From NCBI RefSeq assembly GCF_014190915.1, contig NZ_JACHVU010000003.1, positions 434,001 through 498,000 on the forward strand: a stretch of DNA of 64,000 bases, in the 5' to 3' direction. Source of the stretch: Mycolicibacterium iranicum. Its GTDB lineage: Bacteria > Actinomycetota > Actinomycetes > Mycobacteriales > Mycobacteriaceae. Both the position numbers and the translations under genes were made by a program. Numbering within the stretch: position 1 is the stretch's first letter; every line of letters begins with the position of its first letter. Shown here in pieces: positions 44,797 to 54,449 of the stretch. The notes beneath the pieces are model-generated. The model saw only the letters and a list, made by a program, of their open reading frames with translations, made no database searches and was not told the DNA's origin.

Positions 44797-47048
44797 CCGC
44801 GACGCTGGACCCGGTCACCGACTATGCGCCGCCCCGGGACCCGCGTACCCCGGCGGCGCGCCAACGGATACCGGTCATTCCGGTGCGTATGCCCGATCTC
44901 GCGGTCGTGGGCGCCGTCGCCGGTGCGCTCGCGCTGGCCGGTCTGCCCAGCGCGGTGCGCGCCGTGGCGTTGGTCGTGTTCATCGCCGTCGGTCCGGGAG
45001 CGGCGATCCTGACGTGGGTGCGGATTCCTCGACGCGCGCTGCTGTCCACGGTGCCCGTCCTGGGGATGGCCGTCGTCACGATCGTCGCCATCGCGGCGAT
45101 GTGGTCGTACCGCTGGGACCCGACCGACATTCTCTGGGTCGAGGTGGTGGGCGTCGGCGGTAGCAGCGCCTACTGGTACTACCGGCACCGCACCAGCATC
45201 CTCGATGCGCCGCGTCGGTGGCACTGGCGGGTCACCGCGGCGCACGCCACACCCCGCAGATCTGTTCTGCGCAGACATCTTTCGCTCGTACTCAGCGCGT
45301 TAGCCGTCGCGTTGTGGGCCGCCGCGGTTCCCGGCCTGCCGGGGTCGGACGCCAGCTACTACGGTCTGCTGTTCTCCGGAACCGGGCCGGTCCTGGCGGT
45401 CTGCATCGTGCTGTGCGCGTGGGCGCTGCTGATTGCCGTGCGCGACCGGCGCCTCGTCCCGGCGGCCGTCGCGGTGGGCGCGGCCATCGTCGTCGCCCGG
45501 GTCACCACCGTCGTCGCCACCGAAGTCCCGCTGTACGACTGGACCTACAAGCACCTCGCCGTCGTCGACTACATCATGGTCAACGGCCGTATCGCGCCAG
45601 ACGGCACCGACATCTACGCGCAGTGGACGGCGTTCTTCACCACCTGGGCGTGGTTCTGCGAGGTGACCGGATTCTCCGCGATGACCGTCGCGCACGTGTT
45701 CGCGCCGGCGATGCACGTGCTGATCGCGCTGACGGTGTACACCGCCGGGCGCGTGCTCGGTCGGTCCCGCCGGACCGCGCTGACCGCGGCTTTCCTTGCC
45801 GAGATCGTCAACTGGGTTGGGCAGGACTATTTCTCGCCGCAGGCGTGGTCCATCGTGCTGGTGTTCGGCATGCTGGTGCTGCTGCTTGCCTCACCTGGCA
45901 GCCGGGCGTGCGGTGTGCTGGCGATCCTCGTGTTCGCCGCGACCGTGCCGACACACCAGCTGACGCCGTTCTGGGCGATGGGCGCGGCGTGCCTGCTCTG
46001 TCTGTTCAAGCGGGCCAGGCCCCGGTGGGTGGCCGTGGCGATGGTCCTGATTGCGGTGTCCTATCTGCTGCTCAACCTCGAGGCGGTATTGCCCTACGGG
46101 CTGCTGTCGGGGGGCAGCCCGCTGGACAACGCCTCGAGCAACATCGTGACCTCGGGGCTGCCGGCCAAGGACTTCACCTCGATGGTGGTGCGCCTGCTCT
46201 CGATCGCGGTGGTGCTCACCGCGTTCGCGGTCGCCGTCTGGATGTGGCGCCGCAAACGTCCGGTGCTGACGCTGGGCATCGTGGCGTTCAGCTCGTTCGG
46301 CCTGCTGCTGGGACAGAGCTACGGCGGCGAGGCCATCTTCCGGGTCTATCTCTATGCGCTGCTCGGTTGTGCTGTGCTGATCGCCCCGGCGGTGGTCGCC
46401 GGCCTCGACGGGGTGGGCGGGACCGTGCGGCGGGCACTGGGCCGCGCGGCCGCAGCGGTCGGAATCACCGGCGCGGCCATCGCGGGCCTGCACGGGTATG
46501 TGGCGCTGTGGCCCATGATCTACGAGACCAGAGCCCAGGTCGACCTGATGCAGACCCTCACCGCCGATGCCGACATCCGCACCCGCTTCGTGATGCTGCG
46601 CCTCGGCGGGATGCCGTCGCGCCTCAACGCCGGGTACGCCGACGTGACGCTGTTCAACCCCTACTTCGACGAACCGGTCAGCTACGACCTCTGGGACGGC
46701 CGCGACCCGAACCTGCCCGAGCTGCGAGCCAAGTTCCCCACCGAGGACGATCTGAGGACGCTCAACGACGAGGTGACCAGTGGCGGTTACGTGGTCTACG
46801 TGCTCTTCAGCGAACAGGCGAACAAGGCGATCCGCTACTACGGCGACTTCAGGCCGGAGGCCGTCGACGTGGTGCAGGACGCGCTGCGCGGGTCCTCAAA
46901 GTGGACGCAGATCTACGACGAGGGCGAGACGCGGGTGTGGCGCAGTGTGAACGAGTACTGGGCCCCGGAGAACCACGGCGGCGAGCCGCCAGATGGCGGA
47001 GGCGGCGAGCCGCCCGATGGCGGGGGCGGAGGCGGAGGCGGGGGCTAG
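44793..47048 (+). CDS. Large polytopic membrane protein with Gly-rich tail, candidate GT-C/polymerase
   Basis: A 751-residue protein with about 14-16 membrane helices and a soluble segment near the C-terminus (about 590-725). It contains an acidic loop (PLYDWTYKHLAVVDYIMV, then PDGTDIYAQW) that could serve as a GT-C-like catalytic site, but no family signature is decisive, so it may be a glycosyltransferase, a polymerase or an exporter component. The tail carries a duplicated GGEPPDGG unit and ends in a run of nine Gly. It closes the operon and starts at the ATG 44793, overlapping the GT2 stop by 4 bp. Confidence 0.7.
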   Translation: MTATLDPVTDYAPPRDPRTPAARQRIPVIPVRMPDLAVVGAVAGALALAGLPSAVRAVALVVFIAVGPGAAILTWVRIPRRALLSTVPVLGMAVVTIVAIAAMWSYRWDPTDILWVEVVGVGGSSAYWYYRHRTSILDAPRRWHWRVTAAHATPRRSVLRRHLSLVLSALAVALWAAAVPGLPGSDASYYGLLFSGTGPVLAVCIVLCAWALLIAVRDRRLVPAAVAVGAAIVVARVTTVVATEVPLYDWTYKHLAVVDYIMVNGRIAPDGTDIYAQWTAFFTTWAWFCEVTGFSAMTVAHVFAPAMHVLIALTVYTAGRVLGRSRRTALTAAFLAEIVNWVGQDYFSPQAWSIVLVFGMLVLLLASPGSRACGVLAILVFAATVPTHQLTPFWAMGAACLLCLFKRARPRWVAVAMVLIAVSYLLLNLEAVLPYGLLSGGSPLDNASSNIVTSGLPAKDFTSMVVRLLSIAVVLTAFAVAVWMWRRKRPVLTLGIVAFSSFGLLLGQSYGGEAIFRVYLYALLGCAVLIAPAVVAGLDGVGGTVRRALGRAAAAVGITGAAIAGLHGYVALWPMIYETRAQVDLMQTLTADADIRTRFVMLRLGGMPSRLNAGYADVTLFNPYFDEPVSYDLWDGRDPNLPELRAKFPTEDDLRTLNDEVTSGGYVVYVLFSEQANKAIRYYGDFRPEAVDVVQDALRGSSKWTQIYDEGETRVWRSVNEYWAPENHGGEPPDGGGGEPPDGGGGGGGGG
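46977..47024 (+). repeat. Two 24-bp in-frame repeats at the C-terminal end of the membrane protein
   Basis: Adjacent 24-bp units (46977-47000 and 47001-47024) differ at two third-codon positions and both encode GGEPPDGG. They are followed by more GGC/GGA codons. A slippage-prone, low-complexity coding end. Confidence 0.85.
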
Positions 47049-47062
47049 GCCCACGGCGCGGG

Positions 47063-48316
47063 TCAGGCGGTCAGGGCGCGAACCTGTTCCGGCACTGAAT
47101 CCAGTGCGCGAGAAAGGGTTTCGGCGTCGAACAGCGTGTCGTGAAATTCGGCGGTCAGCCACAGCGAGCCCAGCACCGACGCGGTGGTCACCGTGACCCC
47201 GCACGGGCTGACGGGATCGCTGGCCACCAGGATTCGCGCCTGCCCGGGATCGCTGAACTCCCACGGCCCGTGGGGCACAGTGCCCACGCTCGAATGCAGC
47301 AGGCGCAGGCGGGGTTCGGCGGGCAGCTGCCATTGCGGGTGCCGGCCGGAGCGCAGGGCGATCCGCGTCTTGGCCGTCCCTGCCATCAGGTTGGCTACCG
47401 GCCGTGCCATTCGCCCGGCGTCCGCCATCTCGCGGTGAAGTCTGCGCGGCCCACCGCCTCCGTCGAGCCGGAAGTCCAGACCTGCCGAGAACGATGCGAG
47501 CGTGCTCCTGCCCCCCGGCAGATAGCGGCGGACATCGAACGGGAGAGTCACGGTCGGGTCGACGTCGAAACCCGCTGCGGCGAAGGCCCGGTGCAGGGCG
47601 CAGGTGTAGAGCGCGAACATGGAGACGCCCGGCAGCGCCGAATCGCGCCGCCGGCGAAGGTCGGTGACGACCTCGGCCGGTATCTGCGTGGCTCTCGTCG
47701 CCGGGGACGGCGTGACGTCGACTTTGGTTGCGCGCGTAACGCTTTCCGCCATGCCGACATTGCGCCGGTGCTGACGCCACAGCGGGATCAGCCGTTGCGG
47801 GCCCAGCGCGATCGCGCGCAGCGCCGCGATCAGCAGGGGGGAGGCCCGGTGCCGATAGGGGCGCCACACGCCGCCGTCCGCCGGATCGACGGCTCCGAGC
47901 AGAACGCCGATCAGAAGGTCCAGCAGCGGCACCTCGCCCAGGCCGTGGCTGAAATCGATGGCGAGATAGTCGCCGCCGGCCAGAATCCGGATTCCGTGCC
48001 CGGGGCTCTGACGCAGAGTGGCCAGCAGCGCCAGGGGTTCATCACCGGGATCCCGTGTCGTGGTGCCCAGCACGTCCCCCGACACGGCCGGGGTGTACCG
48101 CCACCGGGTTGCGGCGGTGGACGGCTGCAGCCCGACCCGCGATTCCGGTCCGATCGCGGCCATCGCGGCGAAGCGGGCGGCCAGTACGTCGAGCGACGGT
48201 ACGTCGACGGGCCCTACGACGACGGCGGAGCGACGGTAGCCGTGCTGCACGTCGAGCGTTGCGACCCGGACTCGCTCCGGTGGCCGGCTGCGACGGGTAC
48301 GGACCATCAGCGCCAA
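47063..48316 (-). CDS. Condensation / PapA-like acyltransferase family protein
   Basis: A 417-residue protein of the CAT-like acyltransferase superfamily (NRPS condensation, PapA and WS/DGAT relatives). The active-site region reads AIDFSHGLGEVPLLDLL: the His is present, but the usual HxxxD has Glu in place of Asp (HGLGE). The later FDVRRYLPGG segment resembles the structural Arg-containing motif of the family. No signal peptide or helix is visible, so it is cytoplasmic. It faces the glycan operon tail to tail (14-bp gap) and could transfer an acyl group made by the flippase-NRPS, by inference. The start is a GTG or ATG near 48316. Confidence 0.78.
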   Translation of the reverse strand: MALMVRTRRSRPPERVRVATLDVQHGYRRSAVVVGPVDVPSLDVLAARFAAMAAIGPESRVGLQPSTAATRWRYTPAVSGDVLGTTTRDPGDEPLALLATLRQSPGHGIRILAGGDYLAIDFSHGLGEVPLLDLLIGVLLGAVDPADGGVWRPYRHRASPLLIAALRAIALGPQRLIPLWRQHRRNVGMAESVTRATKVDVTPSPATRATQIPAEVVTDLRRRRDSALPGVSMFALYTCALHRAFAAAGFDVDPTVTLPFDVRRYLPGGRSTLASFSAGLDFRLDGGGGPRRLHREMADAGRMARPVANLMAGTAKTRIALRSGRHPQWQLPAEPRLRLLHSSVGTVPHGPWEFSDPGQARILVASDPVSPCGVTVTTASVLGSLWLTAEFHDTLFDAETLSRALDSVPEQVRALTA

Positions 48317-48367
48317 CCTATCAGAGCACCGCCGTGCTCAATTCACTGAATTTAGTAGGTTCTTCCC

Positions 48368-49075
48368 ATGACAAGGGCGTTGTGGAGTTCGGCCGCGGTC
48401 GTGGCGGCCTGCTACGGCGTGTTCCTGATCGCCACCGCGGCACGGGTTCCCGCGGGCGCGGAGCTCACCGGACAGTTCGCGCTGCAGCCGGCGGTCAAGG
48501 CGCTGGCCGCCGTACTGCTCGCCGGTGCCGCCCTCACCCACCGGTTCGCGCGGGAGCGCCGGTGGTTGACCGGCGCGCTGTTGTTCTCCGCGGCGGGGGA
48601 CTTCCTGTTGGCGATGCCGTGGTGGGAGCCGTCATTCGTGTTCGGTCTCGCGGCCTTCCTCGTCGCGCACCTGTGTTTCCTTGCCGCGCTGCTGCCGTTG
48701 GCGACACGTTCGCCGCGGCGGCTCGTGGGGGTCGCGGTCATCGTGGTGGCCTGTGTGGCGCTGCTGGCGTGGTTCTGGCCGAATCTCGTCGAGCAGGGGA
48801 TGGCCCTGCCCGTCACCGCCTATATCACCGTGCTGGGGGCGATGGTCAGCGTCGCGTTGCTGGCCGACCTGCCGACGCCGTGGACGGCCCTCGGCGGGGT
48901 GTGCTTCGCGGTGTCCGACGCGATGATCGGCATCAGCAGATTCGTTCTCGCTCCGACGAACGCGGAGGCGCTGGCCGTCCCGATCTGGTGGGTCTATGCG
49001 GCCTCGCTGCTGCTGATCACCGCCGGGCTCCTGTTCGGACGGTCGTCTGCGCCGTCTGCTACACCTGCGAGGTGA
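48368..49075 (+). CDS. YhhN-family membrane protein (lysoplasmalogenase-like)
   Basis: A 235-residue protein with about eight membrane helices. The family motif [13 protein letters not shown] (about 78-90) and the late [10 protein letters not shown] are typical of YhhN/TMEM86, a family whose animal members hydrolyse lysoplasmalogen. The bacterial substrate is not known. It overlaps priA by 4 bp; a membrane gene at the same position precedes priA in M. tuberculosis. The ATG at 48368 is supported by the preceding gap of about 50 bp. Confidence 0.85.
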   Translation: MTRALWSSAAVVAACYGVFLIATAARVPAGAELTGQFALQPAVKALAAVLLAGAALTHRFARERRWLTGALLFSAAGDFLLAMPWWEPSFVFGLAAFLVAHLCFLAALLPLATRSPRRLVGVAVIVVACVALLAWFWPNLVEQGMALPVTAYITVLGAMVSVALLADLPTPWTALGGVCFAVSDAMIGISRFVLAPTNAEALAVPIWWVYAASLLLITAGLLFGRSSAPSATPAR

Positions 49076-51072
49076 CGACCACCCGGCAGGCCGCCGAACA
49101 CGAGCCCATCGCCCGTGTTCTGCCCATGCTGACGGTGCCGCACCTCGACCGCGAGTTCGACTACCTCGTCCCGGCGGAGCAGTCCGACGACGCACAGCCC
49201 GGCGTGCGGGCCAAGGTGCGTTTCCACGGCAGGCTCGTCGATGCGTTCGTTCTCGAAAGGCGTTCGGACACGGACCATGTCGGCAAGCTGGGCTGGCTGG
49301 ACAAGATCGTCTCGGCCGAATGCGTGCTGACCCACGACGTGCGGCGCCTCGTCGACGCCGTGGCCGCCCGTTACGCCGGAACCCGCGCGGACGTGGTGCG
49401 CCTGGCCGTGCCGCCACGGCACGCAGCCGTGGAGAAGAAGGCCCGAGAGCCCCTCGACCCGCTCGGCGCGGTCGACGTGGACGCCGAGGCGTGGTCGTCC
49501 TACAGCGGGGGAGCGCAGTTCGTCACCGCGCTGCAGCAGGGTCGTGCGGCGCGGGCGGTCTGGCAGGCGCTCCCCGGCGAGTCCTGGTCGCAGCGGCTGG
49601 CCGAAGTGGCCGCGGTCACGGTGAATGCGGGCCGCGGCGTGCTCGCCGTGGTGCCCGACCAACGCGACGTCGACCTGCTGTACGCGGCGGCGGCGGACAT
49701 CGTCCCGGGCAACAGGGTGGTGGCCCTCTCGGCGGGTCTCGGGCCGTCGGAACGGTACCGGCGCTGGCTCTCGGTGCTGCGCGGTGACGCACGTGTCGTG
49801 ATCGGCACCCGCAGCGCTGTTTTCGCGCCGGTCGCCGATCTGGGGCTGGTGGTGATGTGGGACGACGGGGACGACTCCCTCGCCGAACCGCGGGCGCCCT
49901 ACCCGCACGCGCGCGAGGTCGCGATGCTGCGGGCCCACCAGCTGCGCTGCGCCGCGATGATCGGCGGGTATGCGCGCACGGCCGAGGCCCAGGCACTGGT
50001 ACGCAGCGGCTGGGCCCACGACCTGACCGCCACCCGGCAGACGGTGCGCACGCACGCACCGCGGGTGATCGCGCTGGAGGACAGCGCCTATGCGCACGAG
50101 CGCGACGCGGCGGCGCGGACCGCGCGGTTGCCGACGGTCGCCCTCGACGCCGCCCGCGCCGCGTTGGCCGCCGACGCGCCCGTTCTGGTCCAGGTGCCCC
50201 GCCGTGGCTACGTGCCCGCGCTGTCCTGCGCGAAATGCCGCGCCGTCGCCCGATGCCGGCACTGCACCGGTCCGCTGTCGCTGCCGGGCCGGGACGCCCC
50301 CGGCGCGGTCTGCCGGTGGTGCGGCCGGGAGGAACTGGCGCTGCGGTGCGTCCGCTGCGGGTCCGATGCGGTGCGGGCCGTCGTGGTCGGGGCCCGCCGC
50401 ACCGCCGAGGAACTCGGCCGGGCATTCCCCGGCGCCCAGGTCATCACCTCCGGCGGCGACGACGTCGTGGCGTCGGTGCCCCGGCGCGCCGCGGTCGTCG
50501 TCGCAACGCCGGGCGTCGAGCCCGTCGCCGACGGCCGCTACGCCGCGGCGCTGCTGCTCGACAGCTGGGCCCTGTTGGGACGCCAGGACCTCCGGGCCGC
50601 CGAGGACACGCTGCGGCGCTGGATGGCGGCTTCGGCACTGGTGCGCAGCCGGGCCGACGGCGGTGTGGTCGCCGTGGTCGCCGAGACCGCCATCCCGACG
50701 GTGCAGGCGTTGATCCGCTGGGACCCCGTCGGGCACGCCGAGACCGAACTGGACGCCCGCAGCGAGGTGGGCCTGCCGCCCGCGTCGCACATGGCGGCGA
50801 TCGACGGCACGCCCGCGGCGGTCGACGCCCTCCTCGGCGCCGCGGCGCTGCCGGACACCGCCGAACCGCTGGGGCCGGTGGACCTCCCGGTCGGCGCGCG
50901 TCGCCCCGCGGGGATGGCGGCCGACGCCCCGGTGCACCGGATGCTCGTGCGCGTGCCGCGCCGAGGAGGTCTGGAGCTCGCTGCCGCGCTGCGGCGCGCC
51001 GCGGCCGTGCAGAGCGCGCGCCACGACCAGGAGCCGGTTCGCATCCAGATCGATCCTTTGCACATAGGGTGA
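49072..51072 (+). CDS. priA: Primosomal protein N' (PriA) with degenerate helicase motifs
   Basis: PriA restarts stalled replication forks by recognising forks and loading the replicative helicase. The 666-residue chain has the N-terminal 3'-DNA-binding domain (about 1-105) and eight zinc-binding Cys (386, 389, 395, 398, 414, 417, 426, 429), so the fold is intact. The helicase motifs are not: no GxGKT/S Walker A is present in the expected region (about 160-195), and the DEEH-type motif II is replaced by WDDGDD (263-268). This protein probably lacks ATPase activity and acts structurally, as suggested for actinobacterial PriA. The GTG at 49072 overlaps the YhhN stop. Confidence 0.9.
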   Translation: MTTTRQAAEHEPIARVLPMLTVPHLDREFDYLVPAEQSDDAQPGVRAKVRFHGRLVDAFVLERRSDTDHVGKLGWLDKIVSAECVLTHDVRRLVDAVAARYAGTRADVVRLAVPPRHAAVEKKAREPLDPLGAVDVDAEAWSSYSGGAQFVTALQQGRAARAVWQALPGESWSQRLAEVAAVTVNAGRGVLAVVPDQRDVDLLYAAAADIVPGNRVVALSAGLGPSERYRRWLSVLRGDARVVIGTRSAVFAPVADLGLVVMWDDGDDSLAEPRAPYPHAREVAMLRAHQLRCAAMIGGYARTAEAQALVRSGWAHDLTATRQTVRTHAPRVIALEDSAYAHERDAAARTARLPTVALDAARAALAADAPVLVQVPRRGYVPALSCAKCRAVARCRHCTGPLSLPGRDAPGAVCRWCGREELALRCVRCGSDAVRAVVVGARRTAEELGRAFPGAQVITSGGDDVVASVPRRAAVVVATPGVEPVADGRYAAALLLDSWALLGRQDLRAAEDTLRRWMAASALVRSRADGGVVAVVAETAIPTVQALIRWDPVGHAETELDARSEVGLPPASHMAAIDGTPAAVDALLGAAALPDTAEPLGPVDLPVGARRPAGMAADAPVHRMLVRVPRRGGLELAAALRRAAAVQSARHDQEPVRIQIDPLHIG

Positions 51073-52967
51073 TGCCCATGACGGCGGGGCGGATGCTCAA
51101 GGCGCTGATTCCGTTGATCTTGATCGCCGTCGGCGTGCTGTGGCCGGTGGTCTTCACCGGTGGCTCCGGCGGCCCCACCGCCGTGGAGGATCCGGTGGTC
51201 ATCACCGACTACGACGTCGACATGGCCGTCGACCCGGCCGGCCGGCTCACCGCGGTCGAGACGATTACCACCGAGTTCCCCGGCTCCGACCGCCACGGCA
51301 TCTTCCGCTACTGGGACGTGGCCAACCAGAACGATCCGGGGCTGCGCCAGAAACCCGAGGTCGTCTCGATCGAGCTCGACGGAGAGCCCGTGCCCTACCA
51401 GATGCTCTGGGAGGACGGCGGCCGGTTCCGGGTGGCCAAGATCGGGGACCCCGACCGTTACCTCGCCTGGGGCAGCCACGTCTTCGAGATCCGCTACACG
51501 ATCGCCGGGGTTCTCGACCCCGGCAGCGTCGGTGCCGACCGTCAGTTCGCCGGGTCCGCGGGCGCCGACGGACCGTCTCCGTCAGGGCCCGGGCCCACGG
51601 TTTCGCCGGCTGGGTCTGATTCGACGGCTCCGCCGTCGGTCTTCTTCTGGAACGTCATCGCCCCCGCCTGGAACAACCGCATCGAGCGCGCCGACATCAC
51701 GGTCACGCTGCCCGGCGAGGTCGGGACCGTGCAGTGTTCGGTCGGATCGGGCGTGGGACGCGAATGCGACGACCTGACGGTCGCCGGCGCCAGCCTGCGA
51801 CTGCGTGCCGAGTCGCTGCCGCCGCGGACGCCGGTGACGGTCCGCGCCGGGGTCGACGTGCCGACGCCGCCGCAGGCGCATCTGCCCTGGCCCCAGGCCT
51901 GGGACCGGGTGCTGGGCCAGTCGATCGCCGGGGTGATCTGGGTCGGTGCGCTCACCGTGCTGCTCGGAGCCCTCGCGCTGCTGTGGTTCCGCAGCGTGCT
52001 GGAGAAGCCGCCGGGCTTCCCGCTGCAGTACGCGCCGCCGCCCGGCCTGGGCCCCGTGCAGGCCGAGTATCTGCGCACGGAGTCGGTCCCCAGGCAGGGG
52101 TTGACGGCGACGTTGTTCCACCTCGCCGAACGCGGCCTGGTCGCGCTGAAGCAGAAGAGCGACAAACACTGGACCGTCACCGGCATCGCGGAACCGGGGG
52201 CGTGGGCTGACGTCGACCCGGTCAGCATCGCGGTGGCCTCCACGCTGAAGGTGATGAACCCGGGGTCGGACTTCGAAGCCAAGAAGACCGTGAAGTCCGG
52301 AGAGAAACTGACCAGGGCCAAGACCGACATGACGGCCGCGGTCGAGAAGTGGGCGCTGGACTCCGGGCTGCTGGTCGCTCGGAAGAAGGAACTCTGGCTA
52401 CGTGCGGCCAACGCGGGCTCTTTCGTCCTGATGGTCTGCGCGTTCTTCCGCTGGGGATTCCCCGTCACGATGTGGGCCCTGCCGTTCGCGGCGTTCTTCG
52501 TGCTCTCGGCGGGGTCGTGGCGGGACGGCGTGGGTACCCGGCGGACCCGGGCGGGCCGCGAACTGTGGTCCCGGGTCGGCGGATTCCACCGCATGCTGGC
52601 CACCGACTCGGCCGAGTCGAGATTCGACTTCGCCGCCCGCAAAGACCTCTACACCGCCTACATTCCGTTCGCGGTCGCCGCCGGGGTCGCGGCACTGTGG
52701 GCGAAGAAGTACCAGGCGTACACCGGAACCGCGGCGCCGCAACCCGACTGGTACCACTCGTCGACGCACTCATCGAGGGGGTCGGGGATCGGCGGCGGCT
52801 CCGGTGGCGCCGACTTCGACAGCTTCGAATCGGCCCTGTCGTCCTCGATCGGTGCCTATACCGCATCGCAGACCTCGTCGTCCTCCTCGTCGTCCGGTGG
52901 CGGCAGCAGCTCCAGCAGCGGCGGTGGCGGTGGCGGAGGTGGCGGAGGAGGAGGTGGATCATGGTGA
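51072..52967 (+). CDS. DUF2207 membrane protein with Ser/Gly-rich tail
   Basis: A 631-residue membrane protein. Residues about 9-27 are an N-terminal helix, followed by a soluble DUF2207 domain (about 45-275, DYDVDMAVDPAGRLTAVETI to the FFWNVI region), a helix at about 280-305, a cytoplasmic-type segment and further helices at about 440-480 and 535-555. It ends with long Ser and Gly runs and a terminal GSW, a pattern shared by DUF2207 and TPM-domain proteins. It overlaps lemA by 7 bp; the pair is a common bacterial arrangement. The ATG at 51072 or 51078 starts it. Function is unknown. Confidence 0.85.
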   Translation: MPMTAGRMLKALIPLILIAVGVLWPVVFTGGSGGPTAVEDPVVITDYDVDMAVDPAGRLTAVETITTEFPGSDRHGIFRYWDVANQNDPGLRQKPEVVSIELDGEPVPYQMLWEDGGRFRVAKIGDPDRYLAWGSHVFEIRYTIAGVLDPGSVGADRQFAGSAGADGPSPSGPGPTVSPAGSDSTAPPSVFFWNVIAPAWNNRIERADITVTLPGEVGTVQCSVGSGVGRECDDLTVAGASLRLRAESLPPRTPVTVRAGVDVPTPPQAHLPWPQAWDRVLGQSIAGVIWVGALTVLLGALALLWFRSVLEKPPGFPLQYAPPPGLGPVQAEYLRTESVPRQGLTATLFHLAERGLVALKQKSDKHWTVTGIAEPGAWADVDPVSIAVASTLKVMNPGSDFEAKKTVKSGEKLTRAKTDMTAAVEKWALDSGLLVARKKELWLRAANAGSFVLMVCAFFRWGFPVTMWALPFAAFFVLSAGSWRDGVGTRRTRAGRELWSRVGGFHRMLATDSAESRFDFAARKDLYTAYIPFAVAAGVAALWAKKYQAYTGTAAPQPDWYHSSTHSSRGSGIGGGSGGADFDSFESALSSSIGAYTASQTSSSSSSSGGGSSSSSGGGGGGGGGGGGGSW

Positions 52968-53497
52968 GTTTCCTGCTCGTTCTCGTCCTGGTGCTCGCGG
53001 TGCTGGTGCTCATCGCACTGGTGATGGGCTACAACAAGATTCGGGCGTCCGACGTCCGCGTCGCCGAGGCGCTGTCGGGTATCGACGTCGAGCTCACCCG
53101 CCGCGCCTCGCTGATCCCCGGCCTCGTGCACACGGTGCAGACCTTCGCCGTGCACGAGAAGAACATCCTCGACCACGCCACCGACGCGCGGGCGGCGCTG
53201 ACGACGGCCACCAGCGGCCGATCGGTCGCCGAGCGCAGCGCGGCCGAGCAACGCCTGGACTCCGCGCTGGCGCCCCTGCTGGCACTGGGGCAGAGCTACC
53301 CGCAGCTGAACTCGTCGAACAATTTCCTGGATCTGCAGCGCAATCTCGCCGACACCGAGGACAAGCTCGCGTTCGCGCGTCAGTACTACAACGACGCCGC
53401 AGCCACCCTGAACCGGCAGCTCACCACGATCCCGTGGATGTTCGTCGCACCGCTGACCGGGGTGACGGAGAAGGAGTACTACCGGACGCCCCGCTAG
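52961..53497 (+). CDS. lemA: LemA-family membrane protein
   Basis: A 178-residue protein with an N-terminal membrane helix (about 3-23) and a helical-bundle LemA domain outside the membrane. Landmarks are YNKIRASDVRVAEALSGID, LTRRASLIPGLVHTV, YPQLNSSNNFLDLQRNLADTE (shown in part: FLDLQRNL) and FARQYYNDAA. LemA proteins pair with DUF2207 or TPM proteins; their job is uncertain. The ATG at 52961 lies seven bases inside the DUF2207 stop region. The fmt gene follows after 19 bp. Confidence 0.9.
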   Translation: MVSFLLVLVLVLAVLVLIALVMGYNKIRASDVRVAEALSGIDVELTRRASLIPGLVHTVQTFAVHEKNILDHATDARAALTTATSGRSVAERSAAEQRLDSALAPLLALGQSYPQLNSSNNFLDLQRNLADTEDKLAFARQYYNDAAATLNRQLTTIPWMFVAPLTGVTEKEYYRTPR

Positions 53498-53516
53498 GCC
53501 TCCCTAGACTGGCGCG

Positions 53517-54449
53517 GTGCGTCTCGTCTTCGCCGGCACACCGGAGCCCGCCCTGCCGTCCCTGCAACGGCTGATCGATTCGCCGCGCCACGACGTCGTC
53601 GCCGTCCTCACCCGCCCGGACGCGGCAGCGGGCAGGCGCGGCACACCGGCACCCTCACCGGTGGCCCAGCTGGCCGCCGAGCACGGAATCCCGGTGCTCA
53701 AGCCGGACAAGCCGAACTCGTCGGAGTTCGTCGCCGAGCTCGACGCGCTGTCGCCGGACTGCTGTGCGGTGGTGGCCTACGGAGCCCTGCTGCGTGACGG
53801 ACTGCTCGCCGTGCCGGCGCACGGCTGGGTCAACCTGCACTTCTCGGTGCTCCCGGCGTGGCGGGGTGCGGCGCCGGTACAGGCCGCGATCGCAGCCGGC
53901 GACGAGGTGACCGGAGCGACGACCTTCCAGATCGAACCGAGTCTCGACTCGGGACCCGTCTTCGGCGTCGTCACCGAGACGATCCGGCCCACCGACACCG
54001 CCGGCGATCTGCTGGGCCGGCTGTCGGAGTCGGGGGCTGGCCTCCTGGAGGCGACGATGGACGGCATCGAGGACGGCACCCTCACCGCCGTACCGCAACC
54101 GGTCGACGGGGTCAGCGTCGCGCCCAAGGTCACCGTCGAGGACGCCCGCGTCCGCTGGGACCTGCCCGCCCACGTCGTGGATCGCCGCATCCGGTCGGTG
54201 ACCCCCAACCCCGGAGCGTGGACGATGATCGGCGACCTGCGCGTCAAGGTGGGGCCAGTCACGGTCGCCACCGATGAGCCGAAAGGATTGGCGCCCGGTG
54301 AGATTCGCGTCGACAAGAAGCATGTCCACATCGGGACGGGCTCGCACGCGGTGAAGCTGGGCACCGTGCAGCCACCCGGCAAGAAGCCGATGAATGCCGC
54401 GGACTGGGCGCGCGGCGCACGCCCCGAGGAGACGGGGTGGGCGCAGTGA
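53517..54449 (+). CDS. fmt: Methionyl-tRNA formyltransferase
   Basis: Fmt formylates initiator Met-tRNA using 10-formyl-THF. The 310-residue chain begins [17 protein letters not shown] and has VVAYGALL, then [17 protein letters not shown] (catalytic Asn and His and the SLLPxxRG-type motif) and the late Asp in [15 protein letters not shown]-terminal tRNA-binding domain follows from about 210. The GTG start lies 19 bp after lemA. It overlaps rsmB by 4 bp, the standard fmt-rsmB coupling. Confidence 0.96.
   Translation: MRLVFAGTPEPALPSLQRLIDSPRHDVVAVLTRPDAAAGRRGTPAPSPVAQLAAEHGIPVLKPDKPNSSEFVAELDALSPDCCAVVAYGALLRDGLLAVPAHGWVNLHFSVLPAWRGAAPVQAAIAAGDEVTGATTFQIEPSLDSGPVFGVVTETIRPTDTAGDLLGRLSESGAGLLEATMDGIEDGTLTAVPQPVDGVSVAPKVTVEDARVRWDLPAHVVDRRIRSVTPNPGAWTMIGDLRVKVGPVTVATDEPKGLAPGEIRVDKKHVHIGTGSHAVKLGTVQPPGKKPMNAADWARGARPEETGWAQ

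Noticed and set aside
48994..51063. 689-codon minus-strand open frame inside priA
   Set aside because: It is antisense to a complete PriA chain with eight zinc cysteines.
52790..52967. Ser/Gly-rich end as a PE_PGRS-like protein
   Set aside because: The repeats lack the PGRS GGA/GGN pattern and the PE domain; DUF2207 proteins often end this way.
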